Program-made: the position numbers and the translations under genes
NCBI GenBank assembly: GCA_029224185.1
Contig: CM055192.1
Location: 4,337,076 to 4,401,075, forward strand
Length of the DNA: 64,000 nucleotides
Source: Karalla daura
Lineage: Eukaryota > Chordata > Actinopteri > Chaetodontiformes > Leiognathidae
Direction of reading: 5' to 3'
Notes under the pieces: model-generated
What the model saw: only the letters and a program-made list of their open reading frames with translations
What the model was told of the DNA's origin: nothing
Database searches by the model: none
In this document: piece after piece, positions 25,083 to 37,900 of the stretch
Position numbering within the stretch: the first letter of the stretch is position 1
Layout: each line of letters begins with the position of its first letter

Positions 25083-28000
25083 GGTCGTTTTTTTTCACTT
25101 TCGGCGAGCTTTAATATCTCAGCTCCAGGGTCAAATCCGGCATCGGGATTGCTTTTTCCAGTGAGCGTGGGCCACCCCGGAGGCGGCCCACACCCCAAAT
25201 GGTGGGTTTGGGCTCGCTCGCTCGGGGTCGGGATCTCGGCCAAAACGACAGGTCCGGGGTGGTCGTTTTTTTCACTTTCGGCGAGCTTTAATATCTCAGC
25301 TCCAGGGTCAAATCCGGCATCGGGATTGCTTTTTCCAGTGAGCGTGGGCCACCCCGGAGGCGGCTCACACCCCAAATGGTGGGTTTGGGCTCGCTCGCTC
25401 GGGGTCGGGATCTCGGCCAAAACGACAGGTCCGGGGTGGTCGTTTTTTTCCCTTTCGGCGAGCTTTAATATCTCAGCTCCAGGGTCAAATCCGGCATCGG
25501 GATTGCGTTTTCCAGTGAGCGTGGGCCACCCCGGAGGCGGCCCACACCCCAAATGGTGGGTTTGGGCTCGCTCGCTCGGGGTCGGGATCTCGGCCAAAAC
25601 GACAGGTCCGGGGTGGTCGTTTTTTTCACTTTCGGCGAGCTTTAATATCTCAGCTCCAGGGTCAAATCCGGCATCGGGATTGCTTTTTCCAGTGAGCGTG
25701 GGCCACCCCGGAGGCGGCTCACACCCGAAATGGTGGGTTTGGGCTCGCTCGCTCGGGGTCGGGATCTCGGCCAAAACGACAGGTCCGGGGTGGTCGTTTT
25801 TTTCCCTTTCGGCGAGCTTTTATATCTCAGCTCCAGGGTCAAATCCGGCATCGGGATTGCGTTTTCCAGTGAGCGTGGGCCACCCCGGAGGCGGCCCACA
25901 CCCCAAATGGTGGGTTTGGGCTCGCTCGCTCGGGGTCGGGATCTCGGCCAAAACGACAGGTCCGGGGTGGTCGTTTTTTTCACTTTCGGCGAGCTTTAAT
26001 ATCTCAGCTCCAGGGTCAAATCCGGCATCGGGATTGCTTTTTCCAGTGAGCGTGGGCCACCCCGGAGGCGGCCCACACCCCAAATGGTGGGTTTGGGCTC
26101 GTTCGCTCGGGGTCGGGATCTCGGCCAAAACGACAGGTCCGGGGTGGTCGTTTTTTTCACTTTCGGCGAGCTTTAATATCTCAGCTCCAGGGTCAAATCC
26201 GGCATCGGGATTGCTTTTTCCAGTGAGCGTGGGCCACCCCGGAGGCGGCCCACACCCCAAATGGTGGGTTTGGGCTCGTTCGCTCGGGGTCGGGATCTCG
26301 GCCAAAACGACAGGTCCGGGGTGGTCGTTTTTTTCACTTTCGGCGAGCTTTTATATCTCAGCTCCAGGGTCAAATCCGGCATCGGGATTGCGTTTTCCAG
26401 TGAGCGTGGGCCACCCCGGAGGCGGCCCACACCCCAAATGGTGGGTTTGGGCTCGCTCGCTCGGGGTCGGGATCTCGGCCAAAACGACAGGTCCGGGGTG
26501 GTCGTTTTTTTCCCTTTCGGCGAGCTTTAATATCTCAGCTCCAGGGTCAAATCCGGCATCGGGATTGCTTTTTCCAGTGAGCGTGGGCCACCCCGGAGGC
26601 GGCCCACACCCCAAATGGTGGGTTTGGGCTCGCTCGCTCGGGGTCGGGATCTCGGCCAAAACGACAGGTCCGGGGTGGTCGTTTTTTTCACTTTCGGCGA
26701 GCTTTAATATCTCAGCTCCAGGGTCAAATCCGGCATCGGGATTGCTTTTTCCAGTGAGCGTGGGCCACCCCGGAGGCGGCCCACACCCCAAACGGTGGGT
26801 TTGGGCTCGCTCGCTCGGGGTCGGGATCTCGGCCAAAACGACAGGTCCGGGGTGGTCGTTTTTTTCACTTTCGGCGAGTTTTAATATCTCAGCTCCAGGG
26901 TCAAATCCGGCATCGGGATTGCTTTTTCCAGTGAGCGTGGGCCACCCCGGAGGCGGCCCACACCCCAAATGGTGGGTTTGGGCTCGCTCGCTCGGGGTCG
27001 GGATCTCGGCCAAAACGACAGGTCCGGGGTGGTCGTTTTTTTCACTTTCGGCGAGCTTTAATATCTCAGCTCCAGGGTCAAATCCGGCATCGGGATTGCT
27101 TTTTCCAGTGAGCGTGGGCCACCCCGGAGGCGGCCCACACCCCAAATGGTGGGTTTGGGCTCGTTCGCTCGGGGTCGGGATCTCGGCCAAAACGACAGGT
27201 CCGGGGTGGTCGTTTTTTTCACTTTCGGCGAGCTTTTATATCTCAGCTCCAGGGTCAAATCCGGCATCGGGATTGCGTTTTCCAGTGAGCGTGGGCCACC
27301 CCGGAGGCGGCCCACACCCCAAATGGTGGGTTTGGGCTCGCTCGCTCGGGGTCGGGATCTCGGCCAAAACGACAGGTCCGGGGTGGTCGTTTTTTTCCCT
27401 TTCGGCGAGCTTTAATATCTCAGCTCCAGGGTCAAATCCGGCATCGGGATTGCTTTTTCCAGTGAGCGTGGGCCACCCCGGAGGCGGCCCACACCCCAAA
27501 TGGTGGGTTTGGGCTCGCTCGCTCGGGGTCGGGATCTCGGCCAAAACGACAGGTCCGGGGTGGTCGTTTTTTTCACTTTCGGCGAGCTTTAATATCTCAG
27601 CTCCAGGGTCAAATCCGGCATCGGGATTGCTTTTTCCAGTGAGCGTGGGCCACCCCGGAGGCGGCCCACACCCCAAATGGTGGGTTTGGGCTCGCTCGCT
27701 CGGGGTCGGGATCTCGGCCAAAACGACAGGTCCGGGGTGGTCGTTTTTTTCACTTTCGGCGAGCTTTAATATCTCAGCTCCAGGGTCAAATCCGGCATCG
27801 GGATTGCTTTTTCCAGTGAGCGTGGGCCACCCCGGAGGCGGCCCACACCCCAAATGGTGGGTTTGGGCTCGTTCGCTCGGGGTCGGGATCTCGGCCAAAA
27901 CGACAGGTCCGGGGTGGTCGTTTTTTTCACTTTCGGCGAGCTTTTATATCTCAGCTCCAGGGTCAAATCCGGCATCGGGATTGCGTTTTCCAGTGAGCGT

Positions 28001-30039
28001 GGGCCACCCCGGAGGCGGCCCACACCCCAAATGGTGGGTTTGGGCTCGCTCGCTCGGGGTCGGGATCTCGGCCAAAACGACAGGTCCGGGGTGGTCGTTT
28101 TTTTCCCTTTCGGCGAGCTTTAATATCTCAGCTCCAGGGTCAAATCCGGCATCGGGATTGCTTTTTCCAGTGAGCGTGGGCCACCCCGGAGGCGGCCCAC
28201 ACCCCAAATGGTGGGTTTGGGCTCGCTCGCTCGGGGTCGGGATCTCGGCCAAAACGACAGGTCCGGGGTGGTCGTTTTTTTCACTTTCGGCGAGCTTTAA
28301 TATCTCAGCTCCAGGGTCAAATCCGGCATCGGGATTGCTTTTTCCAGTGAGCGTGGGCCACCCCGGAGGCGGCCCACACCCCAAACGGTGGGTTTGGGCT
28401 CGCTCGCTCGGGGTCGGGATCTCGGCCAAAACGACAGGTCCGGGGTGGTCGTTTTTTTCACTTTCGGCGAGTTTTAATATCTCAGCTCCAGGGTCAAATC
28501 CGGCATCGGGATTGCTTTTTCCAGTGAGCGTGGGCCACCCCGGAGGCGGCCCACACCCCAAATGGTGGGTTTGGGCTCGCTCGCTCGGGGTCGGGATCTC
28601 GGCCAAAACGACAGGTCCGGGGTGGTCGTTTTTTTCACTTTCGGCGAGCTGTAATATCTCAGCTCCAGGGTCAAATCCGGCATCGGGATTGCTTTTTCCA
28701 GTGAGCGTGGGCCACCCCGGAGGCGGCCCACACCCCAAATGGTGGGTTTGGGCTCGCTCGCTCGGGGTCGGGATCTCGGCCAAAACGACAGGTCCGGGGT
28801 GGTCGTTTTTTTCACTTTCGGCGAGCTGTAATATCTCAGCTCCAGGGTCAAATCCGGCATCGGGATTGCTTTTTCCAGTGAGCGTGGGCCACCCCGGAGG
28901 CGGCCCACACCCCAAATGGTGGGTTTGGGCTCGCTCGCTCGGGGTCGGGATCTCGGCCAAGACGACTGTTCCGGGGTGGTCGTTTTTTTCCCTTTCGGCG
29001 AGCTTTAATATCTCAGCTCCAGTGTCAAATCCGGCATCGGGATTTCTTTTTCCAGTGAGCGTGGGCCACCCCGGAGGCGGCCCACACCCCAAATGGTGGG
29101 TTTGGGCTCGCTCGCTCGGGGTCGGGATCTCGGCCAAAACGACAGGTCCGGGGTGGTCGTTTTTTTCACTTTCGGCGAGCTTTAATATCTCAGCTCCAGG
29201 GTCAAATCCGGCATCGGGATTGCTTTTTCCAGTGAGCGTGGGCCACCCCGGAGGCGGCCCACACCCCAAATGGTGGGTTTGGGCTCGTTCGCTCGGGGTC
29301 GGGATCTCGGCCAAAACGACAGGTCCGGGGTGGTCGTTTTTTTCACTTTCGGCGAGCTTTTATATCTCAGCTCCAGGGTCAAATCCGGCATCGGGATTGC
29401 GTTTTCCAGTGAGCGTGGGCCACCCCGGAGGCGGCCCACACCCCAAATGGTGGGTTTGGGCTCGCTCGCTCGGGGTCGGGATCTCGGCCAAAACGACAGG
29501 TCCGGGGTGGTCGTTTTTTTCCCTTTCGGCGAGCTTTAATATCTCAGCTCCAGGGTCAAATCCGGCATCGGGATTGCTTTTTCCAGTGAGCGTGGGCCAC
29601 CCCGGAGGCGGCCCACACCCCAAATGGTGGGTTTGGGCTCGCTCGCTCGGGGTCGGGATCTCGGCCAAAACGACAGGTCCGGGGTGGTCGTTTTTTTCAC
29701 TTTCGGCGAGCTTTAATATCTCAGCTCCAGGGTCAAATCCGGCATCGGGATTGCTTTTTCCAGTGAGCGTGGGCCACCCCGGAGGCGGCCCACACCCCAA
29801 ATGGTGGGTTTGGGCTCGCTCGCTCGGGGTCGGGATCTCGGCCAAAACGACAGGTCCGGGGTGGTCGTTTTTTTCACTTTCGGCGAGCTTTAATATCTCA
29901 GCTCCAGGGTCAAATCCGGCATCGGGATTGCTTTTTCCAGTGAGCGTGGGCCACCCCGGAGGCGGCTCACACCCCAAACGGTGGGTTTGGGCTCGCTCGC
30001 TCGGGGTCGGGATCTCGGCCAAAACGACAGGTCCGGGGT
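25083..30039 (+). repeat. T8-marked higher-order repeat 6, expanded (28 monomers, 4,957 bp)
   Basis: T8 lies at 25088-25095 and CCCGAAATGG near 25724. The length equals 28 x 177 + 1. It follows HORs 3 and 5 but has a gain of six monomers in the middle, where two adjacent monomers carry GCTGTAAT (near 28649 and 28826) that HORs 1-5 lack. The final monomers are the same as in other copies. Confidence 0.92.
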
Positions 30040-33000
30040 GGTCGTTTTTTTTCACTTTCGGCGAGCTTTAATATCTCAGCTCCAGGGTCAAATCCGGCAT
30101 CGGGATTGCTTTTTCCAGTGAGCGTGGGCCACCCCGGAGGCGGCCCACACCCCAAATGGTGGGTTTGGGCTCGCTCGCTCGGGGTCGGGATCTCGGCCAA
30201 AACGACAGGTCCGGGGTGGTCGTTTTTTTCACTTTCGGCGAGCTTTAATATCTCAGCTCCAGGGTCAAATCCGGCATCGGGATTGCTTTTTCCAGTGAGC
30301 GTGGGCCACCCCGGAGGCGGCTCACACCCCAAATGGTGGGTTTGGGCTCGCTCGCTCGGGGTCGGGATCTCGGCCAAAACGACAGGTCCGGGGTGGTCGT
30401 TTTTTTCCCTTTCGGCGAGCTTTAATATCTCAGCTCCAGGGTCAAATCCGGCATCGGGATTGCGTTTTCCAGTGAGCGTGGGCCACCCCGGAGGCGGCCC
30501 ACACCCCAAATGGTGGGTTTGGGCTCGCTCGCTCGGGGTCGGGATCTCGGCCAAAACGACAGGTCCGGGGTGGTCGTTTTTTTCACTTTCGGCGAGCTTT
30601 AATATCTCAGCTCCAGGGTCAAATCCGGCATCGGGATTGCTTTTTCCAGTGAGCGTGGGCCACCCCGGAGGCGGCTCACACCCGAAATGGTGGGTTTGGG
30701 CTCGCTCGCTCGGGGTCGGGATCTCGGCCAAAACGACAGGTCCGGGGTGGTCGTTTTTTTCCCTTTCGGCGAGCTTTTATATCTCAGCTCCAGGGTCAAA
30801 TCCGGCATCGGGATTGCGTTTTCCAGTGAGCGTGGGCCACCCCGGAGGCGGCCCACACCCCAAATGGTGGGTTTGGGCTCGCTCGCTCGGGGTCGGGATC
30901 TCGGCCAAAACGACAGGTCCGGGGTGGTCGTTTTTTTCACTTTCGGCGAGCTTTAATATCTCAGCTCCAGGGTCAAATCCGGCATCGGGATTGCTTTTTC
31001 CAGTGAGCGTGGGCCACCCCGGAGGCGGCCCACACCCCAAATGGTGGGTTTGGGCTCGTTCGCTCGGGGTCGGGATCTCGGCCAAAACGACAGGTCCGGG
31101 GTGGTCGTTTTTTTCACTTTCGGCGAGCTTTTATATCTCAGCTCCAGGGTCAAATCCGGCATCGGGATTGCGTTTTCCAGTGAGCGTGGGCCACCCCGGA
31201 GGCGGCCCACACCCCAAATGGTGGGTTTGGGCTCGCTCGCTCGGGGTCGGGATCTCGGCCAAAACGACAGGTCCGGGGTGGTCGTTTTTTTCACTTTCGG
31301 CGAGCTTTAATATCTCAGCTCCAGGGTCAAATCCGGCATCGGGATTGCTTTTTCCAGTGAGCGTGGGCCACCCCGGAGGCGGCTCACACCCCAAATGGTG
31401 GGTTTGGGCTCGCTCGCTCGGGGTCGGGATCTCGGCCAAAACGACAGGTCCGGGGTGGTCGTTTTTTTCCCTTTCGGCGAGCTTTAATATCTCAGCTCCA
31501 GGGTCAAATCCGGCATCGGGATTGCGTTTTCCAGTGAGCGTGGGCCACCCCGGAGGCGGCCCACACCCCAAATGGTGGGTTTGGGCTCGCTCGCTCGGGG
31601 TCGGGATCTCGGCCAAAACGACAGGTCCGGGGTGGTCGTTTTTTTCACTTTCGGCGAGCTTTAATATCTCAGCTCCAGGGTCAAATCCGGCATCGGGATT
31701 GCTTTTTCCAGTGAGCGTGGGCCACCCCGGAGGCGGCTCACACCCGAAATGGTGGGTTTGGGCTCGCTCGCTCGGGGTCGGGATCTCGGCCAAAACGACA
31801 GGTCCGGGGTGGTCGTTTTTTTCACTTTCGTCGAGCTTTTATATCTCAGCTCCAGGGTCAAATCCGGCATCGGGATTGCGTTTTCCAGTGAGCGTGGGCC
31901 ACCCCGGAGGCGGCCCACACCCCAAATGGTGGGTTTGGGCTCGCTCGCTCGGGGTCGGGATCTCGGCCAAAACGACAGGTCCGGGGTGGTCGTTTTTTTC
32001 ACTTTCGGCGAGCTTTAATATCTCAGCTCCAGGGTCAAATCCGGCATCGGGATTGCTTTTTCCAGTGAGCGTGGGCCACCCCGGAGGCGGCCCACACCCC
32101 AAATGGTGGGTTTGGGCTCGTTCGCTCGGGGTCGGGATCTCGGCCAAAACGACAGGTCCGGGGTGGTCGTTTTTTTCACTTTCGGCGAGCTTTTATATCT
32201 CAGCTCCAGGGTCAAATCCGGCATCGGGATTGCGTTTTCCAGTGAGCGTGGGCCACCCCGGAGGCGGCCCACACCCCAAATGGTGGGTTTGGGCTCGCTC
32301 GCTCGGGGTCGGGATCTCGGCCAAAACGACAGGTCCGGGGTGGTCGTTTTTTTCACTTTCGGCGAGCTTTAATATCTCAGCTCCAGGGTCAAATCCGGCA
32401 TCGGGATTGCTTTTTCCAGTGAGCGTGGGCCACCCCGGAGGCGGCTCACACCCCAAATGGTGGGTTTGGGCTCGCTCGCTCGGGGTCGGGATCTCGGCCA
32501 AAACGACAGGTCCGGGGTGGTCGTTTTTTTCCCTTTCGGCGAGCTTTAATATCTCAGCTCCAGGGTCAAATCCGGCATCGGGATTGCGTTTTCCAGTGAG
32601 CGTGGGCCACCCCGGAGGCGGCCCACACCCCAAATGGTGGGTTTGGGCTCGCTCGCTCGGGGTCGGGATCTCGGCCAAAACGACAGGTCCGGGGTGGTCG
32701 TTTTTTTCACTTTCGGCGAGCTTTAATATCTCAGCTCCAGGGTCAAATCCGGCATCGGGATTGCTTTTTCCAGTGAGCGTGGGCCACCCCGGAGGCGGCT
32801 CACACCCGAAATGGTGGGTTTGGGCTCGCTCGCTCGGGGTCGGGATCTCGGCCAAAACGACAGGTCCGGGGTGGTCGTTTTTTTCACTTTCGGCGAGCTT
32901 TAATATCTCAGCTCCAGGGTCAAATCCGGCATCGGGATTGCTTTTTCCAGTGAGCGTGGGCCACCCCGGAGGCGGCTCACACCCGAAATGGTGGGTTTGG

Positions 33001-33403
33001 GCTCGCTCGCTCGGGGTCGGGATCTCGGCCAAAACGACAGGTCCGTGGTGGTCGTTTTTTTCCCTTTCGGCGAGCTTTTATATCTCAGCTCCAGGGTCAA
33101 ATCCGGCATCGGGATTGCGTTTTCCAGTGAGCGTGGGCCACCCCGGAGGCGGCCCACACCCCAAATGGTGGGTTTGGGCTCGCTCGCTCGGGGTCGGGAT
33201 CTCGGCCAAAACGACAGGTCCGGGGTGGTCGTTTTTTTCACTTTCGGCGAGCTTTAATATCTCAGCTCCAGGGTCAAATCCGGCATCGGGATTGCTTTTT
33301 CCAGTGAGCGTGGGCCACCCCGGAGGCGGCCCACACCCCAAATGGTGGGTTTGGGCTCGTTCGCTCGGGGTCGGGATCTCGGCCAAAACGACAGGTCCGG
33401 GGT
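30040..33403 (+). repeat. T8-marked HOR 7 start, re-amplified as 6- and 7-mers (19 monomers)
   Basis: T8 lies at 30045-30052. The opening motif of the HOR then repeats: CCCGAAATGG occurs at about 30681, 31743, 32805 and 32982, that is spacings of 6, 6 and 1 monomers. This gives a local 1,062-bp HOR made from the first monomers of the larger one, without the T8 monomer being copied. Private substitutions include GGTCGAG-type TCGTCGAGC near 31830, CCGTGGTGG near 33045 and a CCGTGG/CCGTGG-like W variant in the same stretch. The right limit is approximate because the change to the next family is gradual. Confidence 0.85.
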
Positions 33404-34996
33404 GGTCGTTTTTTTCACTTTCGGCGAGCTTTTATATCTCAGCTCCAGGGTCAAATCCGGCATCGGGATTGCGTTTTCCAGTGAGCGTGGGCCACCCCGG
33501 AGGCGGCCCACACCCCAAATGGTGGGTTTGGGCTCGCTCGCTCGGGGTCGGGATCTCGGCCAAAACGACAGGTCCGGGGTGGTCGTTTTTTTCCCTTTCG
33601 GCGAGCTTTAATATCTCAGCTCCAGGGTCAAATCCGGCATCGGGATTGCTTTTTCCAGTGAGCGTGGGCCACCCCGGAGGCGGCCCACACCCCAAATGGT
33701 GGGTTTGGGCTCGCTCGCTCGGGGTCGGGATCTCGGCCAAAACGACAGGTCCGGGGTGGTCGTTTTTTTCACTTTCGGCGAGCTTTAATATCTCAGCTCC
33801 AGGGTCAAATCCGGCATCGGGATTGCTTTTTCCAGTGAGCGTGGGCCACCCCGGAGGCGGCCCACACCCCAAACGGTGGGTTTGGGCTCGCTCGCTCGGG
33901 GTCGGGATCTCGGCCAAAACGACAGGTCCGGGGTGGTCGTTTTTTTCACTTTCGGCGAGTTTTAATATCTCAGCTCCAGGGTCAAATCCGGCATCGGGAT
34001 TGCTTTTTCCAGTGAGCGTGGGCCACCCCGGAGGCGGCCCACACCCCAAATGGTGGGTTTGGGCTCGCTCGCTCGGGGTCGGGATCTCGGCCAAAACGAC
34101 AGGTCCGGGGTGGTCGTTTTTTTCACTTTCGGCGAGCTGTAATATCTCAGCTCCAGGGTCAAATCCGGCATCGGGATTGCTTTTTCCAGTGAGCGTGGGC
34201 CACCCCGGAGGCGGCCCACACCCCAAATGGTGGGTTTGGGCTCGCTCGCTCGGGGTCGGGATCTCGGCCAAAACGACAGGTCCGGGGTGGTCGTTTTTTT
34301 CAATTTCGGCGAGCTTTAATATCTCAGCTCCAGGGTCAAATCCGGCATCGGGATTGCTTTTTCCAGTGAGCGTGGGCCACCCCGGAGGCGGCCCACACCC
34401 CAAATGGTGGGTTTGGGCTCGTTCGCTCGGGGTCGGGATCTCGGCCAAAACGACAGGTCCGGGGTGGTCGTTTTTTTCACTTTCGGCGAGCTTTAATATC
34501 TCAGCTCCAGGGTCAAATCCGGCATCGGGATTGCTTTTTCCAGTGAGCGTGGGCCACCCCGGAGGCGGCCCACACCCCAAATGGTGGGTTTGGGCTCGCT
34601 CGCTCGGGGTCGGGATCTCGGCCAAAACGACAGGTCCGGGGTGGTCGTTTTTTTCACTTTCGGCGAGCTTTAATATCTCAGCTCCAGGGTCAAATCCGGC
34701 ATCGGGATTGCTTTTTCCAGTGAGCGTGGGCCACCCCGGAGGCGGCCCACACCCCAAATGGTGGGTTTGGGCTCGTTCGCTCGGGGTCGGGATCTCGGCC
34801 AAAACGACAGGTCCGGGGTGGTCGTTTTTTTCACTTTCGGCGAGCTTTTATATCTCAGCTCCAGGGTCAAATCCGGCATCGGGATTGCGTTTTCCAGTGA
34901 GCGTGGGCCACCCCGGAGGCGGCCCACACCCCAAATGGTGGGTTTGGGCTCGCTCGCTCGGGGTCGGGATCTCGGCCAAAACGACAGGTCCGGGGT
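33404..34996 (+). repeat. Transition block, about 8-mer periodicity (9 monomers)
   Basis: Nine 177-bp monomers link the T8 family to the 27-mer family. A 1,416-bp (8-monomer) period relates this stretch to the next. The TCAATTTC variant, a marker of the following family, first appears at about 34301. No T8 or CCCGAAATGG marker is present. Confidence 0.8.
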
Positions 34997-37900
34997 GGTC
35001 GTTTTTTTCCCTTTCGGCGAGCTTTAATATCTCAGCTCCAGGGTCAAATCCGGCATCGGGATTGCTTTTTCCAGTGAGCGTGGGCCACCCCGGAGGCGGC
35101 CCACACCCCAAATGGTGGGTTTGGGCTCGCTCGCTCGGGGTCGGGATCTCGGCCAAAACGACAGGTCCGGGGTGGTCGTTTTTTTCACTTTCGGCGAGCT
35201 TTAATATCTCAGCTCCAGGGTCAAATCCGGCATCGGGATTGCTTTTTCCAGTGAGCGTGGGCCACCCCGGAGGCGGCCCACACCCCAAACGGTGGGTTTG
35301 GGCTCGCTCGCTCGGGGTCGGGATCTCGGCCAAAACGACAGGTCCGGGGTGGTCGTTTTTTTCACTTTCGGCGAGTTTTAATATCTCAGCTCCAGGGTCA
35401 AATCCGGCATCGGGATTGCTTTTTCCAGTGAGCGTGGGCCACCCCGGAGGCGGCCCACACCCCAAATGGTGGGTTTGGGCTCGCTCGCTCGGGGTCGGGA
35501 TCTCGGCCAAAACGACAGGTCCGGGGTGGTCGTTTTTTTCACTTTCGGCGAGCTGTAATATCTCAGCTCCAGGGTCAAATCCGGCATCGGGATTGCTTTT
35601 TCCAGTGAGCGTGGGCCACCCCGGAGGCGGCCCACACCCCAAATGGTGGGTTTGGGCTCGCTCGCTCGGGGTCGGGATCTCGGCCAAAACGACAGGTCCG
35701 GGGTGGTCGTTTTTTTCAATTTCGGCGAGCTTTAATATGTCAGCTCCAGGGTCAAATCCGGCATCGGGATTGCTTTTTCCAGTGAGCGTGGGCCACCCCG
35801 GAGGCGGCCCACACCCCAAATGGTGGGTTTGGGCTCGTTCGCTCGGGGTCGGGATCTCGGCCAAAACGACAGGTCCGGGGTGGTCGTTTTTTTCACTTTC
35901 GGCGAGCTTTAATATCTCAGCTCCAGGGTCAAATCCGGCATCGGGATTGCTTTTTCCAGTGAGCGTGGGCCACCCCGGAGGCGGCCCACACCCCAAATGG
36001 TGGGTTTGGGCTCGCTCGCTCGGGGTCGGGATCTCGGCCAAAACGACAGGTCCGGGGTGGTCGTTTTTTTCACTTTCGGCGAGCTTTAATATCTCAGCTC
36101 CAGGGTCAAATCCGGCATCGGGATTGCTTTTTCCAGTGAGCGTGGGCCACCCCGGAGGCGGCCCACACCCCAAATGGTGGGTTTGGGCTCGTTCGCTCGG
36201 GGTCGGGATCTCGGCCAAAACGACAGGTCCGGGGTGGTCGTTTTTTTCACTTTCGGCGAGCTTTAATATCTCAGCTCCAGGGTCAAATCCGGCATCGGGA
36301 TTGCTTTTTCCAGTGAGCGTGGGCCACCCCGGAGGCGGCCCACACCCCAAATGGTGGGTTTGGGCTCGTTCGCTCGGGGTCGGGATCTCGGCCAAAACGA
36401 CAGGTCCGGGGTGGTCGTTTTTTTCAATTTCGGCGAGCTTTTATATCTCAGCTCCAGGGTCAAATCCGGCATCGGGATTGCGTTTTCCAGTGAGCGTGGG
36501 CCACCCCGGAGGCGGCCCACACCCCAAATGGTGGGTTTGGGCTCGCTCGCTCGGGGTCGGGATCTCGGCCAAAACGACAGGTCCGGGGTGGTCGTTTTTT
36601 TCCCTTTCGGCGAGCTTTAATATCTCAGCTCCAGGGTCAAATCCGGCATCGGGATTGCTTTTTCCAGTGAGCGTGGGCCACCCCGGAGGCGGCCCACACC
36701 CCAAATGGTGGGTTTGGGCTCGCTCGCTCGGGGTCGGGATCTCGGCCAAAACGACAGGTCCGGGGTGGTCGTTTTTTTCACTTTCGGCGAGCTTTAATAT
36801 CTCAGCTCCAGGGTCAAATCCGGCATCGGGATTGCTTTTTCCAGTGAGCGTGGGCCACCCCGGAGGCGGCTCACACCCCAAATGGTGGGTTTGGGCTCGC
36901 TCGCTTGGGGTCGGGATCTCGGCCAAAACGACAGGTCCGGGGTGGTCGTTTTTTTCCCTTTCGGCGAGCTTTAATATCTCAGCTCCAGGGTCAAATCCGG
37001 CATCGGGATTGCGTTTTCCAGTGAGCGTGGGCCACCCCGGAGGCGGCCCACACCCCAAATGGTGGGTTTGGGCTCGCTCGCTCGGGGTCGGGATCTAGGC
37101 CAAAACGACAGGTCCGGGGTGGTCGTTTTTTTCACTTTCGGCGAGCTTTAATATCTCAGCTCCAGGGTCAAATCCGGCATCGGGATTGTTTTTTCCAGTG
37201 AGCGTGGGCCACCCCGGAGGCGGCTCACACCCCAAATGGTGGGTTTGGGCTCGCTCGCTCGGGGTCGGGATCTCGGCCAAAACGACAGGTCCGGGGTGGT
37301 CGTTTTTTTCCCTTTCGGCGAGCTTTTATATCTCAGCTCCAGGGTCAAATCCGGCATCGGGATTGCGTTTTCCAGTGAGCGTGGGCCACCCCGGAGGCGG
37401 CCCACACCCCAAATGGTGGGTTTGGGCTCGCTCGCTCGGGGTCGGGATCTCGGCCAAAACGACAGGTCCGGGGTGGTCGTTTTTTTCCCTTTCGGCGAGC
37501 TTTAATATCTCAGCTCCAGGGTCAAATCCGGCATCGGGATTGCTTTTTCCAGTGAGCGTGGGCCACCCCGGAGGCGGCTCACACCCCAAATGGTGGGTTT
37601 GGGCTCGCTCGCTCGGGGTCGGGATCTCGGCCAAGACGACTGTTCCGGGGTGGTCGTTTTTTTGCCTTTCGGCGAGCTTGAATATCTCAGCTCCAGTGTC
37701 AAATCCGGCATCGGGATTGCTTTTTCCAGTGAGCGTGGGCCACCCCGGAGGCGGCCCACACCCCAAATGGTGGGTTTGGGCTCGCTCGCTCGGGGTCGGG
37801 ATCTCGGCCAAGACGACTGTTCCGGGGTGGTCGTTTTTTTCCCTTTCGGCGAGCTTTAATATTTCAGCTCCAGTGTCAAATCCGGCATCGGGATTGCTTT

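Noticed and set aside
30106..37098. Very long open reading frame (2,330 codons), and similar long frames across the window on both strands
   Set aside because: The period is 59 codons, so any frame open in the consensus stays open for as long as no frameshift or stop occurs. Starts are non-ATG codons at arbitrary monomers, the frames are broken by the T8 and G5 gains and by simple substitutions, both strands are open at once, and no domain is recognisable. These are repeat artefacts.
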